From Pseudoalteromonas sp. P1-9 (lineage in GTDB: Bacteria; Pseudomonadota; Gammaproteobacteria; Enterobacterales; Alteromonadaceae), in contig NZ_LKBD01000007.1 of NCBI RefSeq assembly GCF_001399975.1, forward strand, positions 62,001 to 126,000: a stretch of DNA of 64,000 bases, given 5' to 3'. A model generated the notes under the pieces. It worked only from the letters and a program-made list of their open reading frames with translations. It was not told where the DNA came from and made no database searches. Below, piece by piece: positions 29,169 through 38,643 of the stretch (within the stretch, counting starts at the first letter, position 1; every line of letters starts with the position of its first letter). The position numbers and the translations under genes were made by a program.

Positions 29169-31247
29169 TTATGCCTGTGCGAAATGTTCTTTATCGGGCA
29201 GCCAACGGGCAATAATTTGCTCAGCAAGGTCGTTATGTTCAGTTAAAAAGCGTTTAGCGACGGGCCTAACTTGTTCTACTAGTGCTTTGTCTCGCACAAG
29301 ATCAGCAATTCTAAATTCGGCAAGTCCCGTCTGTTTTGTACCAAGCACTTCGCCGGGTCCACGGATCTCTAAATCTCGCTCTGCAATGACAAAGCCGTCA
29401 TTGCTATCGCGCAGTACTCCTAAGCGTTTTTGACCTGTGTTAGATAGCGGAGGGTGATATAGTAGTACGCAATGCGATGCGACTGAGCCACGGCCAACAC
29501 GGCCGCGTAATTGGTGTAGTTGAGCAAGGCCTAAGCGTTCTGGATTTTCAATAATGATCAAGCTGGCATTAGGTACATCAACACCAACCTCTATCACGGT
29601 TGTAGCAACTAGTACGTCTATTTTTCCCGCTTTAAACTCCGACATGATGAATTGTTTTTCACTTGGTTTCATACGGCCGTGAACTAATTCGATAGCAACA
29701 TCGGGTAGCGCTTTCGCTAATTCTTTTGCGCTATCCTCTGCAGCTTGACATTGCAATGCTTCAGATTCTTCTATTAGCGTGCAAACCCAATAAACCTGAC
29801 GCTTGTCTTGCAGCACCGACTGCTGTACACGGTTAATAATGTCTTGGCGGCGGGTATCAGGAATAGCCACTGTTGTAATAGGTGTTCTGCCCGGTGGCAA
29901 TTCATCAATAATCGATGTTTCTAAATCGGCATAGGCGGTCATTGCTAAGGTGCGTGGAATAGGGGTTGCGGTCATAACCAACTGGTGTGGGTAGCAATTG
30001 CCATTACGGCCTTTTTCACGTAACTCTAAACGTTGGTGCACGCCAAAACGGTGTTGCTCATCAATAATAATCAGTGCGAGATTATTAAAGCTCACTTGTT
30101 CTTGGAATAACGCATGCGTGCCGACAATCATTTGCGCTTCACCGGAGGTTATTTGCTCAAGTGTTACAGTGCGTTCTTTACCTTTAGTTTTCCCCGCTAA
30201 CCACGCAATTTTAACGCCTAATGGTTCAAACCAAGCTCGAAAAGCGTTAGCGTGCTGCTCGGCTAAAATCTCGGTAGGTGCCATTAAGGCAACTTGATAA
30301 CCTTGGCTAATTGCCGTAAGTGCTGACATTGCCGCTACCAACGTTTTTCCCGAACCAACATCGCCTTGTACTAATCGCATCATAGGGTAGGGCTGAGTCA
30401 GATCGTGTTTAATTTCTGCCACTACACGCTGTTGCGCATTAGTAGGTTGGAAAGGTAGCTGGGTAAGTAGTTGTGGCTCAAGAGAATTGGTTGGTGGCAA
30501 GGTTACCGCCTGATGCACTTGTCCTTTGGCACGCAGTTTTAAGAGGCTTAAATTTTGCGCCAGTATTTCTTCAAATGCGAGTCGTTGCTGAGCAGGGTGA
30601 AGCCCTTGCTCAAGCAAGAGTGTACTTTCTTCAGGACTCGGTTTGTGAAGCGTTAGCAAGGCTTTTTTTAAGCTGTACCCTTGTGGTTGGTACTGAGCCG
30701 GCAATAACTCCTGAATATCATAGCGCTCTAGTAAAGCTACAGCCTGATTACTCAGTTTGCGTAGTGAAAGCTGCTTTAAACCTTCCGTTGTTGGGTAAAC
30801 GGGTGTAAGTGATTCTTCAACTTGGCTTGTGACATTCTCATCGATGATTTTATATTCGGGATGAGCCATTTCATAGCCGTTCCTACCGCGGCGAATTTCT
30901 CCAAAACAGCGTATTCTGCTGCCTGCAGTTAAATTATTTTTTTGCGCAGCGGTAAAAGTGAAAAAGCGTAAGGTTAGTCTGCCTGTGCCATCGTTAACTT
31001 GGCAATTAAGCATGCGGCGTTTACCAAAGCTGATATTGGTATTTTCAATAGTCGCTTCGATGCTGACATGGTAGTGCGCTTGCAGCTCGCAAATAGGATA
31101 AATGCGAGTGCGATCTTCATAGCGCAGCGGTAAATGAAAGAGTAAGTCTTGTACGGTAAAAATATGCAGCTTTGCTAAACGCTCTGCAATTTTAGGCCCA
31201 GCACCTTTCAGTTCAGTGATGGGGTATGAGGCAAGATCAATTGCCAT
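29169..31247 (-). CDS. recG: ATP-dependent DNA helicase RecG
   Basis: A 692-residue helicase that reverses stalled replication forks and processes recombination junctions. The N-terminal wedge domain (OB fold) includes HVSIEATIENTNISFGKRRM. The helicase core has Walker A GDVGSGKTLVA at about residue 293, the DEQH box (IIDEQHRFGVHQR), TATPIPRTLAMT, and the C-terminal motifs QLRGRVGRG. The start follows an AAAGGA site. Its 3' end faces motX, with 19 bases between the stops. Confidence 0.96.
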   Translation of the reverse strand: MAIDLASYPITELKGAGPKIAERLAKLHIFTVQDLLFHLPLRYEDRTRIYPICELQAHYHVSIEATIENTNISFGKRRMLNCQVNDGTGRLTLRFFTFTAAQKNNLTAGSRIRCFGEIRRGRNGYEMAHPEYKIIDENVTSQVEESLTPVYPTTEGLKQLSLRKLSNQAVALLERYDIQELLPAQYQPQGYSLKKALLTLHKPSPEESTLLLEQGLHPAQQRLAFEEILAQNLSLLKLRAKGQVHQAVTLPPTNSLEPQLLTQLPFQPTNAQQRVVAEIKHDLTQPYPMMRLVQGDVGSGKTLVAAMSALTAISQGYQVALMAPTEILAEQHANAFRAWFEPLGVKIAWLAGKTKGKERTVTLEQITSGEAQMIVGTHALFQEQVSFNNLALIIIDEQHRFGVHQRLELREKGRNGNCYPHQLVMTATPIPRTLAMTAYADLETSIIDELPPGRTPITTVAIPDTRRQDIINRVQQSVLQDKRQVYWVCTLIEESEALQCQAAEDSAKELAKALPDVAIELVHGRMKPSEKQFIMSEFKAGKIDVLVATTVIEVGVDVPNASLIIIENPERLGLAQLHQLRGRVGRGSVASHCVLLYHPPLSNTGQKRLGVLRDSNDGFVIAERDLEIRGPGEVLGTKQTGLAEFRIADLVRDKALVEQVRPVAKRFLTEHNDLAEQIIARWLPDKEHFAQA

Positions 31248-31336
31248 AGCTGTCCTTTCGTTTTTACCGTCCTTGGTTTTTAACAGGTTAAGTTTAAAGT
31301 TGCAATAGATAACTGTAAAAATAACCAGTGTTTGGC

Positions 31337-32035
31337 TTAGGCTTTTTTAACGAAACGTAGGGTATTCCAAAATGCTTCATCAGCCACAATTTCACCCTCG
31401 TCATCAAGTTCTGGATATGGCAGGCCTTTTAAGCGGCACTGCTGCGCGATAATTGGGTGACAGCCTTCAAATAGCAGGGTGTGCTTAGTGTTTTTATCTA
31501 AGTGGTCATTAGGCTGATACATGTCTGCATTTTCGCGCTGACGCTGGGCTTCGTAAAGAATTAACGCTGCAGCAACGGATACATTCAATGACTGCACCAT
31601 GCCTTCCATTGGAATGATAATATGCTGGTCCGCATGAGCGAGAGCTTTGTCGGAAATACCATCGCGTTCTTGGCCAACAATAACGGCAGTTGGCTTAGTG
31701 TAATCAATTTCACGAAAATCAACGGCGCTATCTGATAGGTTTGTCGCTAAAATTTGCACGCCTGGAATTTGTTCACGAAGTACTTTTACCGCATCATCAA
31801 TATCATCGTGCATATGGGTTTCCACCCAGTTTTTACTACCACCCGATGTATTATTCGTTAAACGACGCTGTTCTCTTGGCCAAACCGCATGAACATGGTG
31901 ACAACCAACGGCGTCAGCGGTTCTAACAATTGCTGATAAGTTATGATGTTTGTGCACTTCGTCTAAGCACACAGTTAAATCAAGTTGACGTTTGTCGAGT
32001 ACAGATTTTACGCGTTTGTAACGGTTATCGGCCAT
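31337..32035 (-). CDS. trmH: tRNA (guanosine-18-2'-O)-methyltransferase TrmH
   Basis: A 232-residue SPOUT-class (trefoil-knot) methyltransferase that methylates the ribose of G18 in tRNA. Recognisable parts are HHNLSAIVRTADAVG near the N-terminus, VGQERDGIS in the middle and IPMEGMVQSLNVSVAAALIL, the SAM-binding knot. A C-terminal extension of about 45 residues is present, as in E. coli TrmH. A GGAG ribosome site precedes the ATG. It stands between asnC and recG in the minus-strand block, as in the spoT-trmH-recG order of E. coli. Confidence 0.94.
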   Translation of the reverse strand: MADNRYKRVKSVLDKRQLDLTVCLDEVHKHHNLSAIVRTADAVGCHHVHAVWPREQRRLTNNTSGGSKNWVETHMHDDIDDAVKVLREQIPGVQILATNLSDSAVDFREIDYTKPTAVIVGQERDGISDKALAHADQHIIIPMEGMVQSLNVSVAAALILYEAQRQRENADMYQPNDHLDKNTKHTLLFEGCHPIIAQQCRLKGLPYPELDDEGEIVADEAFWNTLRFVKKA

Positions 32036-32113
32036 GATTATTCTCCGGAAAATTCGCGGCGATTATACCTAGCTGGTGTGTCTCTCGCAATTATTCTGCA
32101 CCACAGTGAAATG

Positions 32114-32572
32114 TTATGGCGTTACATCTCGGTTAATTGGGTTTTGTAAGGAGATTAAGGTCTCGGTTGATTGGATTACGTCAATGGCCTGAATTTTATT
32201 GATTAGCACGTCTTGCAGGTGATCAATTGAACGTGTCACAACCTTAATAAAAATACTGTAATTACCTGTGGTGTAATAGGCTTCTACCACTTCTTCTAAC
32301 GCTTCTAAGCGCTTGATAGTGTCGGGATAATCTTTGGCATTTTTTAAGTTAATACCAATAAAACAACATACGTCGTAACCTAGATTTTTTTCGTTAATAG
32401 AAACTTTTGTGCCCGTAATAATATTGGCTTGTTTCATTTTCTCAACACGTACGTGAATTGTGCCGGCACTGACTTCAAACTTTTTTGCTAGCTCAGCATA
32501 AGGCACGCGCGCGTTGTCCATCAACGCGTGCAGAATCGATTTGTCGAGATTATCCATTTTGTATTGGGTCAT
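32114..32572 (-). CDS. asnC: Transcriptional regulator AsnC (Lrp/AsnC family)
   Basis: A 152-residue protein with an N-terminal helix-turn-helix (YAELAKKFEVSAGTIHVRVEK) and a C-terminal RAM ligand-binding domain (about 65-145). It follows E. coli AsnC closely along its whole length: DNLDKSILHALMDNAR, GYDVCCFIGINLKNAKDYP and YYTTGNYSIFIKV. In E. coli it activates asnA with asparagine as co-effector. Here no asnA is in the window. It starts 8 bases after the FapA-like gene ends, so it is probably cotranscribed with it. Confidence 0.9.
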   Translation of the reverse strand: MTQYKMDNLDKSILHALMDNARVPYAELAKKFEVSAGTIHVRVEKMKQANIITGTKVSINEKNLGYDVCCFIGINLKNAKDYPDTIKRLEALEEVVEAYYTTGNYSIFIKVVTRSIDHLQDVLINKIQAIDVIQSTETLISLQNPINRDVTP

Positions 32573-32580
32573 AATTTTGG

Positions 32581-34188
32581 CTAGGTTGTTTTAAACTCTA
32601 ATTCGATTTTGTTTTTATCGATACGTGCAGTAAGGGGGGGATAAATGCGCGCCGTTTTGAGTACTTTGTTAAAAATACGCAGCTCTACGTTTGAGTGTAG
32701 TGCTTTTTGTACTTCGAGATAGCAGTAATCACGGAGCATATGAATGGCACGTTCTAGCTTGGCGGCTTTATTTGGCAGTAACTCAATTAACTGTTCGTTA
32801 AGGTTTTGCTTATCAGAGATTTCAATTAACAGGTTTTGTTGTTTATCGGCATCTTCGATAGACAGTGCTTTATCAAACTCAGACTCGAGCGCTTCTAGCT
32901 GCTGATTACATAACCGCACTTGTTCAAAAATTTCATCGGTGCGGTTTTTCAATAATACAGCTGCATGACCTAAGTGAATTTCTGTATGTGCTCCTTTATC
33001 GGTGCCCACTTCACCACAAATCATGGTTTTAGCATCAAGCACTTTACCGCCAATGAGTTTGCCATCCCCTTTTTCAGGGTTGCCGATCATTAGCTCATTT
33101 TTTGCTTTAATGTGGCAGTGGCTTGCCTGGCTTTTAATTTTAACCTGATTGCCAGATAAATACGTATATTGTGCGTAGCTGATGGTTAAGTTGCCTTCAC
33201 AGCTAATTTTATTCGAAAGCTCATCGTTCTCTTTGTGGTGACCTAAACAGCCTTCTTTAACTTCTATGCTACCTGTGGCGTTTAGCTCCGCAGATTCAAC
33301 GCTACCAAATACGGTAATGTCGCCTTTTGCGGTTACTTTCATACCCGGTTCAATATTCTCGGTAATGATCACTGAACCGTCAAAATCAATATGGCCTGAT
33401 TTTACGTCTACATTAGGAATGGTAAATACATCGTCAACACGCATACCGTATTTGTCATCAACAGGAACGCCGGCAATAGTAGCAACTAGGTACTTATCGT
33501 CGGTGCCACTTAGTTCAGTGCCGTCACCTGCAATTAATTTTACTTCATCGCCCGGTTTGGCCTTTAGTGTTTCACCAAGTACGTTAAATCCGTCTTTGCC
33601 TAAGGTAGCAAAGTGGTGCGTCATCAGGGTATCACCGGGTTTTACACTGGCGAGTGCGCCAAAATCACGCATATCTACAGAACCATCTTCTCGGCGCTTC
33701 GGTTGACGAACGCGGTCGGCAAGAGTTTGTACATTCTTTTCAAGTGAACCGTTTTTACCGGCAACAGGAATTTGCCCTTTGGCAATTACGATCGAGAGCT
33801 CTTTGCCAGGCATTGCCTCAAATTGCTTACCTAGTAACGACTCTAACCAAACTTGTTTGTAACCGCGGGTGATGTTGGCTTGTTTAATGATTTCAACGGC
33901 CTGTTCCATGCTCATCAATTCACCGCCATAGGCAGTGGTTAACACGGCGGTTGCAGCCATTTTGTCTTCACTGACCGATACAGTCAGTGTTGCATCGTGT
34001 TTTTCCGCAACAATCAGTTCGTCAAAATCGGGATCGCGAAAAGCTTCTTTCACTTCTTTTGTTAAAACATAACAATCGGCGAATTCAGAGTTAGCGAGTG
34101 CTTGGAAGACAAAGTCAGAACTCGGCGGCATGGGCGTTTGCTCAGAAACTGTCAGTACAACTTGATTTTCGTTATTAAGAGTAAACAC
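32581..34188 (-). CDS. DUF342 / FapA family protein
   Basis: A 535-residue cytoplasmic protein. The centre has a right-handed beta-helix made of short repeats (around GSVIITENIEPGMKVTAKGD, GDITVFGSVESAELNATGS and GSIEVKEGCLGHHKENDELS), the hallmark of the FapA/DUF342 family, with an alpha-helical coiled coil after residue ~410 (VRLCNQQLEALESEFDKAL). Members are proposed to act in envelope or polar structures, but no firm biochemical role is known. It lies between ridA and asnC on the minus strand. Confidence 0.85.
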   Translation of the reverse strand: MFTLNNENQVVLTVSEQTPMPPSSDFVFQALANSEFADCYVLTKEVKEAFRDPDFDELIVAEKHDATLTVSVSEDKMAATAVLTTAYGGELMSMEQAVEIIKQANITRGYKQVWLESLLGKQFEAMPGKELSIVIAKGQIPVAGKNGSLEKNVQTLADRVRQPKRREDGSVDMRDFGALASVKPGDTLMTHHFATLGKDGFNVLGETLKAKPGDEVKLIAGDGTELSGTDDKYLVATIAGVPVDDKYGMRVDDVFTIPNVDVKSGHIDFDGSVIITENIEPGMKVTAKGDITVFGSVESAELNATGSIEVKEGCLGHHKENDELSNKISCEGNLTISYAQYTYLSGNQVKIKSQASHCHIKAKNELMIGNPEKGDGKLIGGKVLDAKTMICGEVGTDKGAHTEIHLGHAAVLLKNRTDEIFEQVRLCNQQLEALESEFDKALSIEDADKQQNLLIEISDKQNLNEQLIELLPNKAAKLERAIHMLRDYCYLEVQKALHSNVELRIFNKVLKTARIYPPLTARIDKNKIELEFKTT

Positions 34189-34244
34189 TTAAGCTCCTAG
34201 GCCATTATGATTAACAAACTATACATGTTTTTTTAGCATAAAAA

Positions 34245-34264
34245 AAAGGGCATAACAGCCCTTT
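34245..34264 (-). terminator. Rho-independent terminator after ridA
   Basis: Stem AAAGGGC / GCCCTTT with a 6-base loop. On the minus strand it is followed by a T-run (seven T including stem bases), consistent with the end of the spoT-ridA transcript. It lies about 40 bases after the ridA stop. Confidence 0.7.
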
Positions 34265-34301
34265 ATATTTAATTTTTTCATTATTTTATTAATGAATTAA
34301 A

Positions 34302-34694
34302 TTAATTAGTTGATGGTAACTCTAAAATGCCATCAATTTCGATTTGTGAACCTTTTGGTAGTTCAGCAACACCAATCGCAGCGCGCGCTGGATACGGTTC
34401 GTTAAAATACTGGCTCATCACTTCATTTACGGTTGCGAAGTTAGACAGGTCAGTTAGGAAAATATTTACTTTAACCATGTTTTGAATTTCGCCGCCAGCA
34501 GCCTGACATACAGATACTAGGTTTTTAAATACTTGATGTGTTTGCTCAGTGAAATCGTCTGATACCATTTCCATTGTTTCAGGAACCAGTGGAATTTGGC
34601 CTGAAAGGTAAACCGTAGTACCTACTTTTACTGCTTGGCTATATGTGCCAATTGCTGCAGGTGCTGTATCAGTGCTAATAATTGATTTTGTCAT
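34302..34694 (-). CDS. ridA: Enamine/imine deaminase RidA
   Basis: A 130-residue YjgF/YER057c/UK114 family protein, trimeric in relatives. It hydrolyses reactive enamines such as 2-aminoacrylate that escape from PLP enzymes. Motifs: [15 protein letters not shown] at the N-terminus, [11 protein letters not shown], and [19 protein letters not shown] at the end, with the catalytic arginine in the PARAAIGV segment. It starts 15 bases after the spoT stop, so the two are likely cotranscribed. Confidence 0.93.
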   Translation of the reverse strand: MTKSIISTDTAPAAIGTYSQAVKVGTTVYLSGQIPLVPETMEMVSDDFTEQTHQVFKNLVSVCQAAGGEIQNMVKVNIFLTDLSNFATVNEVMSQYFNEPYPARAAIGVAELPKGSQIEIDGILELPSTN

Positions 34695-34709
34695 AATTTA
34701 TCTTCTTAA

Positions 34710-36815
34710 TTATTTTCGGCGATATACTTTTTGTACATCTGGCATTACTCGAATTCGGCGCATTATGTTAGCGACATGGATGCGGTCTTTCACTGTGATA
34801 CCTAGATCGATTAGGTATAAGTTACTCTCTTTTTCTTCGGTACTAATTTCAACAATATTTGCCGCGGTCGTTGATACTAAATTCGTTAATTTAGCGAGTG
34901 CGCCTTGGTGGTTTATAATTTCAACACGTAGTGCTGCAATATATTCTTTTTCTGGGTTGTCTTCCCATTTCACAACAAAATATTTAGAGCGCTCTTGTTG
35001 CCAACCGCGAATGTTCTTACATTCTTGGCGATGAACAGTAAGGCCTTTACCTTGGCTAATATGCGCAACAATCTCATCACCAGGAACAGGGCGACAGCAC
35101 TTAGAGTAGTTAATTAACATCCCTTCAGTACCAATAATGGCTGCTTTTTTGTTGTGATTTAGTTCGCCAACATCTTCGCCTTGTTCTTGTAGCAGACGCT
35201 TTGCGACAAGTAGGCTTAAAATGTTACCTGAACCAATTTCTATTAATAGTTTATCCAGTGAATCAACATTATGTTCTTCCACTGTGCGTGCCAGCGCTTC
35301 TTCACTTACATCGCTTAAATGGTGCTCGCCAAGTGCTGAATCTAAAAGGCGACGGCCTAATTGCAGTGCTTCTTCGTGCTCTTGCTTCTTAAGGTATTTT
35401 TGCACGCCCATACGCGCTTTTGCGGTAACAATAAAGTTAAGCCAAGTCGCATTAGGGTGAGCACCTGAGCTAGTAATAACTTCAACCGTTTGGCCGGTAT
35501 CAAGCGCGGCGCTTAGTGGGTAAGGCTTTCTATTCACCCGCACGCCAACACAGGTGTTACCAACGTCGGTGTGAACTGCGTAGGCAAAATCGACCGCTGT
35601 GGCGCCCATTGGTAATTCAATTATGCGACCATCTGGCGTGAATACGTAAATCTCTTCAGGGAAAAGTTCTGTTTTAACGTTTTCAACAAATTCGAATGAT
35701 GAGCCTGCACTTTGTTGTAATTCAAGTAAGCTTTGCATCCACTGACGAGCGCGTTGCTGCGCCGTATTACCCGCACTATCACCCGCTTTTTTGTAAAGCC
35801 AGTGTGCGGCAACCCCTTTATCAGCCATTTGATCCATTTCATGGGTGCGAATTTGAATTTCAACGGGAATACCATGAGGACCTACAAGCGAGGTATGCAA
35901 AGATTGATAGCCATTGGTCTTTGGTACGGCGATATAGTCTTTAAAGCGCGTTTCGATTGGTTTGTATAGGTTGTGCACAACCCCAAGTACGCGGTAGCAG
36001 GTGTCCATTGAATTGGCGACAATGCGAAACGCGTAAATATCCATTACTTCGTTAAACATCAGCTCTTTATTTAGCATTTTACGGTAAATGCTATAAAGGT
36101 GTTTTTCGCGGCCTGATACTTCAACTTCAATGCCCGATTCTTCAATGCGCGAGATAATTTCATTTTGAATATTATGAATAATCTCTTTACGGTTGCCACG
36201 TGCTTTTGTGACTTCATTTTTTAGTGCGCGGTGACGCATAGGGTAAAGCGCTTGAAAACCTAAATCTTCTAATTCATTTTTAATGTCATGAATACCAAGG
36301 CGATTGGCAATTGGGGCAAAAATCTCGAGTGTTTCACGGGCAATGCGGCGACGTTTCTCAGGACGCAGTGCGCCAAGTGTTCGCATATTGTGCGTGCGGT
36401 CTGCAAGTTTGATAAGAATAACGCGAATATCTTGCGTCATTGCCATAATCATTTTGCGATAGTTTTCTGCTTGGAATTCTTTTTGGTCTTTAAAGCTAAG
36501 TTTGTCGAGCTTTGAAACGCCCTCAACCAGTTCGGCAACGGTATCGCCAAAAATTTCAGCAAGGTCTTGTTGGCTGAAATCGGTATCTTCAATCACGTCA
36601 TGCATTAATGCAGCCATTAAGGTTTCGTGATCTAAGCGCATATTGGCAAGTATTTGTGTCACCTCTACAGGGTGAGTGATGTAGGGTTCACCACTTGAAC
36701 GTGTTTGACCTTCGTGTGCGTCACGCGCAACCACATAGGCCTTTTGCACAAGTTCAACTTGCTCTGGCGTTAAATATTCTGAGATGTTCTTTTTAAGACC
36801 TTCAAAAAGATACAT
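34710..36815 (-). CDS. spoT: Bifunctional (p)ppGpp synthetase/hydrolase SpoT
   Basis: A 701-residue enzyme that makes and degrades (p)ppGpp. The N-terminal hydrolase domain has HD at residues 72-73 (MHDVIEDTD), followed by LADRTHNMRTLGAL. The synthetase domain includes GREKHLYSIYRKM, DIYAFRIV and RFKDYIAVPKTNGYQSLHT. Then come a TGS domain (EEIYVFTPDGRIIELP), a helical/Zn-finger-like region with the CCRPVPGDEI motif, and a C-terminal ACT domain. The intact HD motif fits SpoT rather than RelA. It lies downstream of rpoZ with a 153-base gap that contains a hairpin. Confidence 0.96.
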   Translation of the reverse strand: MYLFEGLKKNISEYLTPEQVELVQKAYVVARDAHEGQTRSSGEPYITHPVEVTQILANMRLDHETLMAALMHDVIEDTDFSQQDLAEIFGDTVAELVEGVSKLDKLSFKDQKEFQAENYRKMIMAMTQDIRVILIKLADRTHNMRTLGALRPEKRRRIARETLEIFAPIANRLGIHDIKNELEDLGFQALYPMRHRALKNEVTKARGNRKEIIHNIQNEIISRIEESGIEVEVSGREKHLYSIYRKMLNKELMFNEVMDIYAFRIVANSMDTCYRVLGVVHNLYKPIETRFKDYIAVPKTNGYQSLHTSLVGPHGIPVEIQIRTHEMDQMADKGVAAHWLYKKAGDSAGNTAQQRARQWMQSLLELQQSAGSSFEFVENVKTELFPEEIYVFTPDGRIIELPMGATAVDFAYAVHTDVGNTCVGVRVNRKPYPLSAALDTGQTVEVITSSGAHPNATWLNFIVTAKARMGVQKYLKKQEHEEALQLGRRLLDSALGEHHLSDVSEEALARTVEEHNVDSLDKLLIEIGSGNILSLLVAKRLLQEQGEDVGELNHNKKAAIIGTEGMLINYSKCCRPVPGDEIVAHISQGKGLTVHRQECKNIRGWQQERSKYFVVKWEDNPEKEYIAALRVEIINHQGALAKLTNLVSTTAANIVEISTEEKESNLYLIDLGITVKDRIHVANIMRRIRVMPDVQKVYRRK

Positions 36816-36879
36816 TGATGCTCCAATACTAGCTATAGAGGGGAATTGATAACAATATACGATGAATTGGAAGGGATTG

Positions 36880-36919
36880 CCAACGACTGTTTCTTATTAA
36901 AAAGTCGAACAGTCGCTGG
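36880..36919 (-). other. Hairpin in the rpoZ-spoT gap
   Basis: The minus strand can form a 12-bp stem, CCAGCGACTGTT with AACAGTCGTTGG (one G-U pair), around a 16-base loop rich in T. There is no T-run directly after the stem, so it is not a normal terminator. It might be an RNA-processing or attenuating structure controlling the ratio of spoT to rpoZ transcripts. Confidence 0.45.
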
Positions 36920-36968
36920 AAAAGCTACTCCGCCAAGGAAAGCGTGAGTAGGGAGCAATAATTATTGC

Positions 36969-37247
36969 TTATTGGTGACCACCACCAACGATAGCAGCAA
37001 CCGCAGCTAGCTCAGCCGCTTCTTGGTTTTGCTGATCTTCACGCTCTAGTGAATCTAAAGAATCATTGGTGATGAAACCTTTTTCAATTTCACGTAGTGC
37101 GATTACAGTTGGTTTGTCGTTTTCAGCATCAACCATAGGATCTTTGCCACCAGTTGCGATTTGGCGCGCACGGCGAGCCGCAACTAAAATAAGGTCAAAA
37201 CGGTTACCAATCTTATCTACTGCATCTTCAACAGTTACTCGAGCCAT
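36969..37247 (-). CDS. rpoZ: RNA polymerase omega subunit RpoZ
   Basis: A 92-residue subunit that helps assemble RNA polymerase and forms part of the ppGpp-binding site. The sequence follows the family: [33 protein letters not shown], then [11 protein letters not shown] use the ATG at 37247 rather than an upstream TTG at 37259, since [10 protein letters not shown] is the universal start. The tail after residue ~75 is alanine-rich and ends GGGHQ. It is followed by the gap carrying the hairpin and then spoT; gmk lies upstream with a 77-base gap. Confidence 0.95.
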   Translation of the reverse strand: MARVTVEDAVDKIGNRFDLILVAARRARQIATGGKDPMVDAENDKPTVIALREIEKGFITNDSLDSLEREDQQNQEAAELAAVAAIVGGGHQ

Positions 37248-37324
37248 CAGGCACTCCAAAAATTTATTATTCGCAAAAGCGTAGTTTACTTGATGCGAAG
37301 AAAATAGCCAATACTTGGATTAAT

Positions 37325-37948
37325 TTAATCCGCTAATAAGTCGTTCAGCAGTTGCTGGTGCTTATGTGTTTGGTTAGTTTGTGCCAAGCGTGAGGCAAAG
37401 ACAATAGTTTCTAACTGGTAAAGTGCAGTATCAAAATCATCATTCACGATGAGATAGTCGTATTCATTGTAATGAGAGGTTTCTGATTGTGCTTTTGCCA
37501 TTCGGCTCGCGATGACTTCGGCGCTGTCTTGGCCTCGGCTATTTAAACGCGCTTCAAGTTCTTGCTTTGATGGTGGCAAAATAAAAATAGTGCGTACATC
37601 TGAAACAAGCTCTCTTACTTGGCGCGCGCCTTGCCAATCAATATCTAAAAATACATCAATACCATTCGCTAATTGCGTTTCAATACTTTGTTTTGACGTG
37701 CCATAGTAGTTATCAAACACTTGTGCCCACTCAAAAAAGCCATCGTCAGCAATGACTTGTTTAAACTCATCTTGCGTTACAAAATGATAGTGCACACCGT
37801 TTTCTTCACCCGGACGAGGTGAGCGTGTGGTGTGTGATACCGATACTTTCATATCGCTATGGCGTTCTAATAGTGCGTTGATAAGGCTTGATTTACCTGC
37901 ACCAGAAGGTGCTGACAAAATAAACAAATTACCACGAGCTTGGCTCAT
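37325..37948 (-). CDS. gmk: Guanylate kinase Gmk
   Basis: A 207-residue enzyme phosphorylating GMP to GDP. P-loop APSGAGKSS at residues 13-21, the GMP-binding segment [18 protein letters not shown], and [11 protein letters not shown] in the core. It heads the minus-strand gmk-rpoZ-spoT set as in E. coli. A predicted sigma-70 promoter lies upstream. The opposite-strand yjjX gene starts about 140 bases away. Confidence 0.96.
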   Translation of the reverse strand: MSQARGNLFILSAPSGAGKSSLINALLERHSDMKVSVSHTTRSPRPGEENGVHYHFVTQDEFKQVIADDGFFEWAQVFDNYYGTSKQSIETQLANGIDVFLDIDWQGARQVRELVSDVRTIFILPPSKQELEARLNSRGQDSAEVIASRMAKAQSETSHYNEYDYLIVNDDFDTALYQLETIVFASRLAQTNQTHKHQQLLNDLLAD

Positions 37949-38021
37949 AATCTTTCCTAAAACATAAGTTTCGCTAAACCACCGACTTGCTAATTCAGTA
38001 GGCAGTCAGCACAATGGCGAT

Positions 38022-38050
38022 ATTATAAAAACTCGCAGCGCATTTAGAAA
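38022..38050 (-). promoter_or_regulatory. Predicted sigma-70 promoter for gmk
   Basis: On the minus strand a perfect -10 box TATAAT (38022-38027) is preceded by a 17-base spacer and a weak -35 box TTTCTA (38045-38050). The distance to the gmk ATG leaves a leader of about 65 bases. Visual prediction only. Confidence 0.45.
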
Positions 38051-38088
38051 GCGATAGGCGACTTTTAATTGACAAAGAATTGTAAGAA

Positions 38089-38631
38089 ATGAGTAAAGAA
38101 AGCCAAAAAATTATTGTTGGGTCGACTAATCCCGTAAAAATAAACGCAGTAAGCAATGCATTTTCTGCCATGTTTCCAAACATTGAATTTATCTGTGAAG
38201 GTGTATTTGCGCCATCCGAGGTGGCGGACCAACCAATGACCGCAGAAGAAACCTTACTAGGTGCAAAAAATCGAGTTGCTTACACAAAAGCGCATTTTCA
38301 GGCTGATTGGTATGTTGCGATAGAAGGCGGTGTTGATAACTTTAGTTATGGTCCTGCGACCTTTGCTTACATTGTGATTGATAACAAACAGCAGGTACAG
38401 GTCGGCCGCAGTAGCAATTTACCTATGCCAAACGTGGTTTATCGTGCGCTTTGCGAAGGTGAAGAGCTGGGTCATGTAATGGATAGGTTATTTGACACTG
38501 AGAATATTAAACAAAAGGGCGGGGCAATGGCGTTGTTAACTAATAACTTAGTCACTCGAGAGAGCGTTTACACTGTGGCTATTACTACTGCGCTTGCACC
38601 ATTTGTTAATCAACAACTGTTTAATTTGTAA
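38089..38631 (+). CDS. yjjX: Inosine/xanthosine triphosphatase YjjX
   Basis: A 180-residue house-cleaning enzyme that hydrolyses non-canonical purine triphosphates (ITP, XTP). It has the family's N-terminal IIVGSTNPVKINAVSNAF, the SEVADQPMTAEETLLGAKNR motif and the acidic WYVAIEGGVD segment. The length is close to E. coli YjjX (about 170). It starts a short plus-strand pair with yjjG (12-base gap), reflecting nucleotide hygiene. Confidence 0.92.
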   Translation: MSKESQKIIVGSTNPVKINAVSNAFSAMFPNIEFICEGVFAPSEVADQPMTAEETLLGAKNRVAYTKAHFQADWYVAIEGGVDNFSYGPATFAYIVIDNKQQVQVGRSSNLPMPNVVYRALCEGEELGHVMDRLFDTENIKQKGGAMALLTNNLVTRESVYTVAITTALAPFVNQQLFNL

Positions 38632-38643
38632 CTTGGATAATTA

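Noticed and set aside
33266-33706. 146-residue frame on the plus strand
   Set aside because: Antisense to the beta-helix repeats of the FapA-like gene; the repeats explain the open frame.
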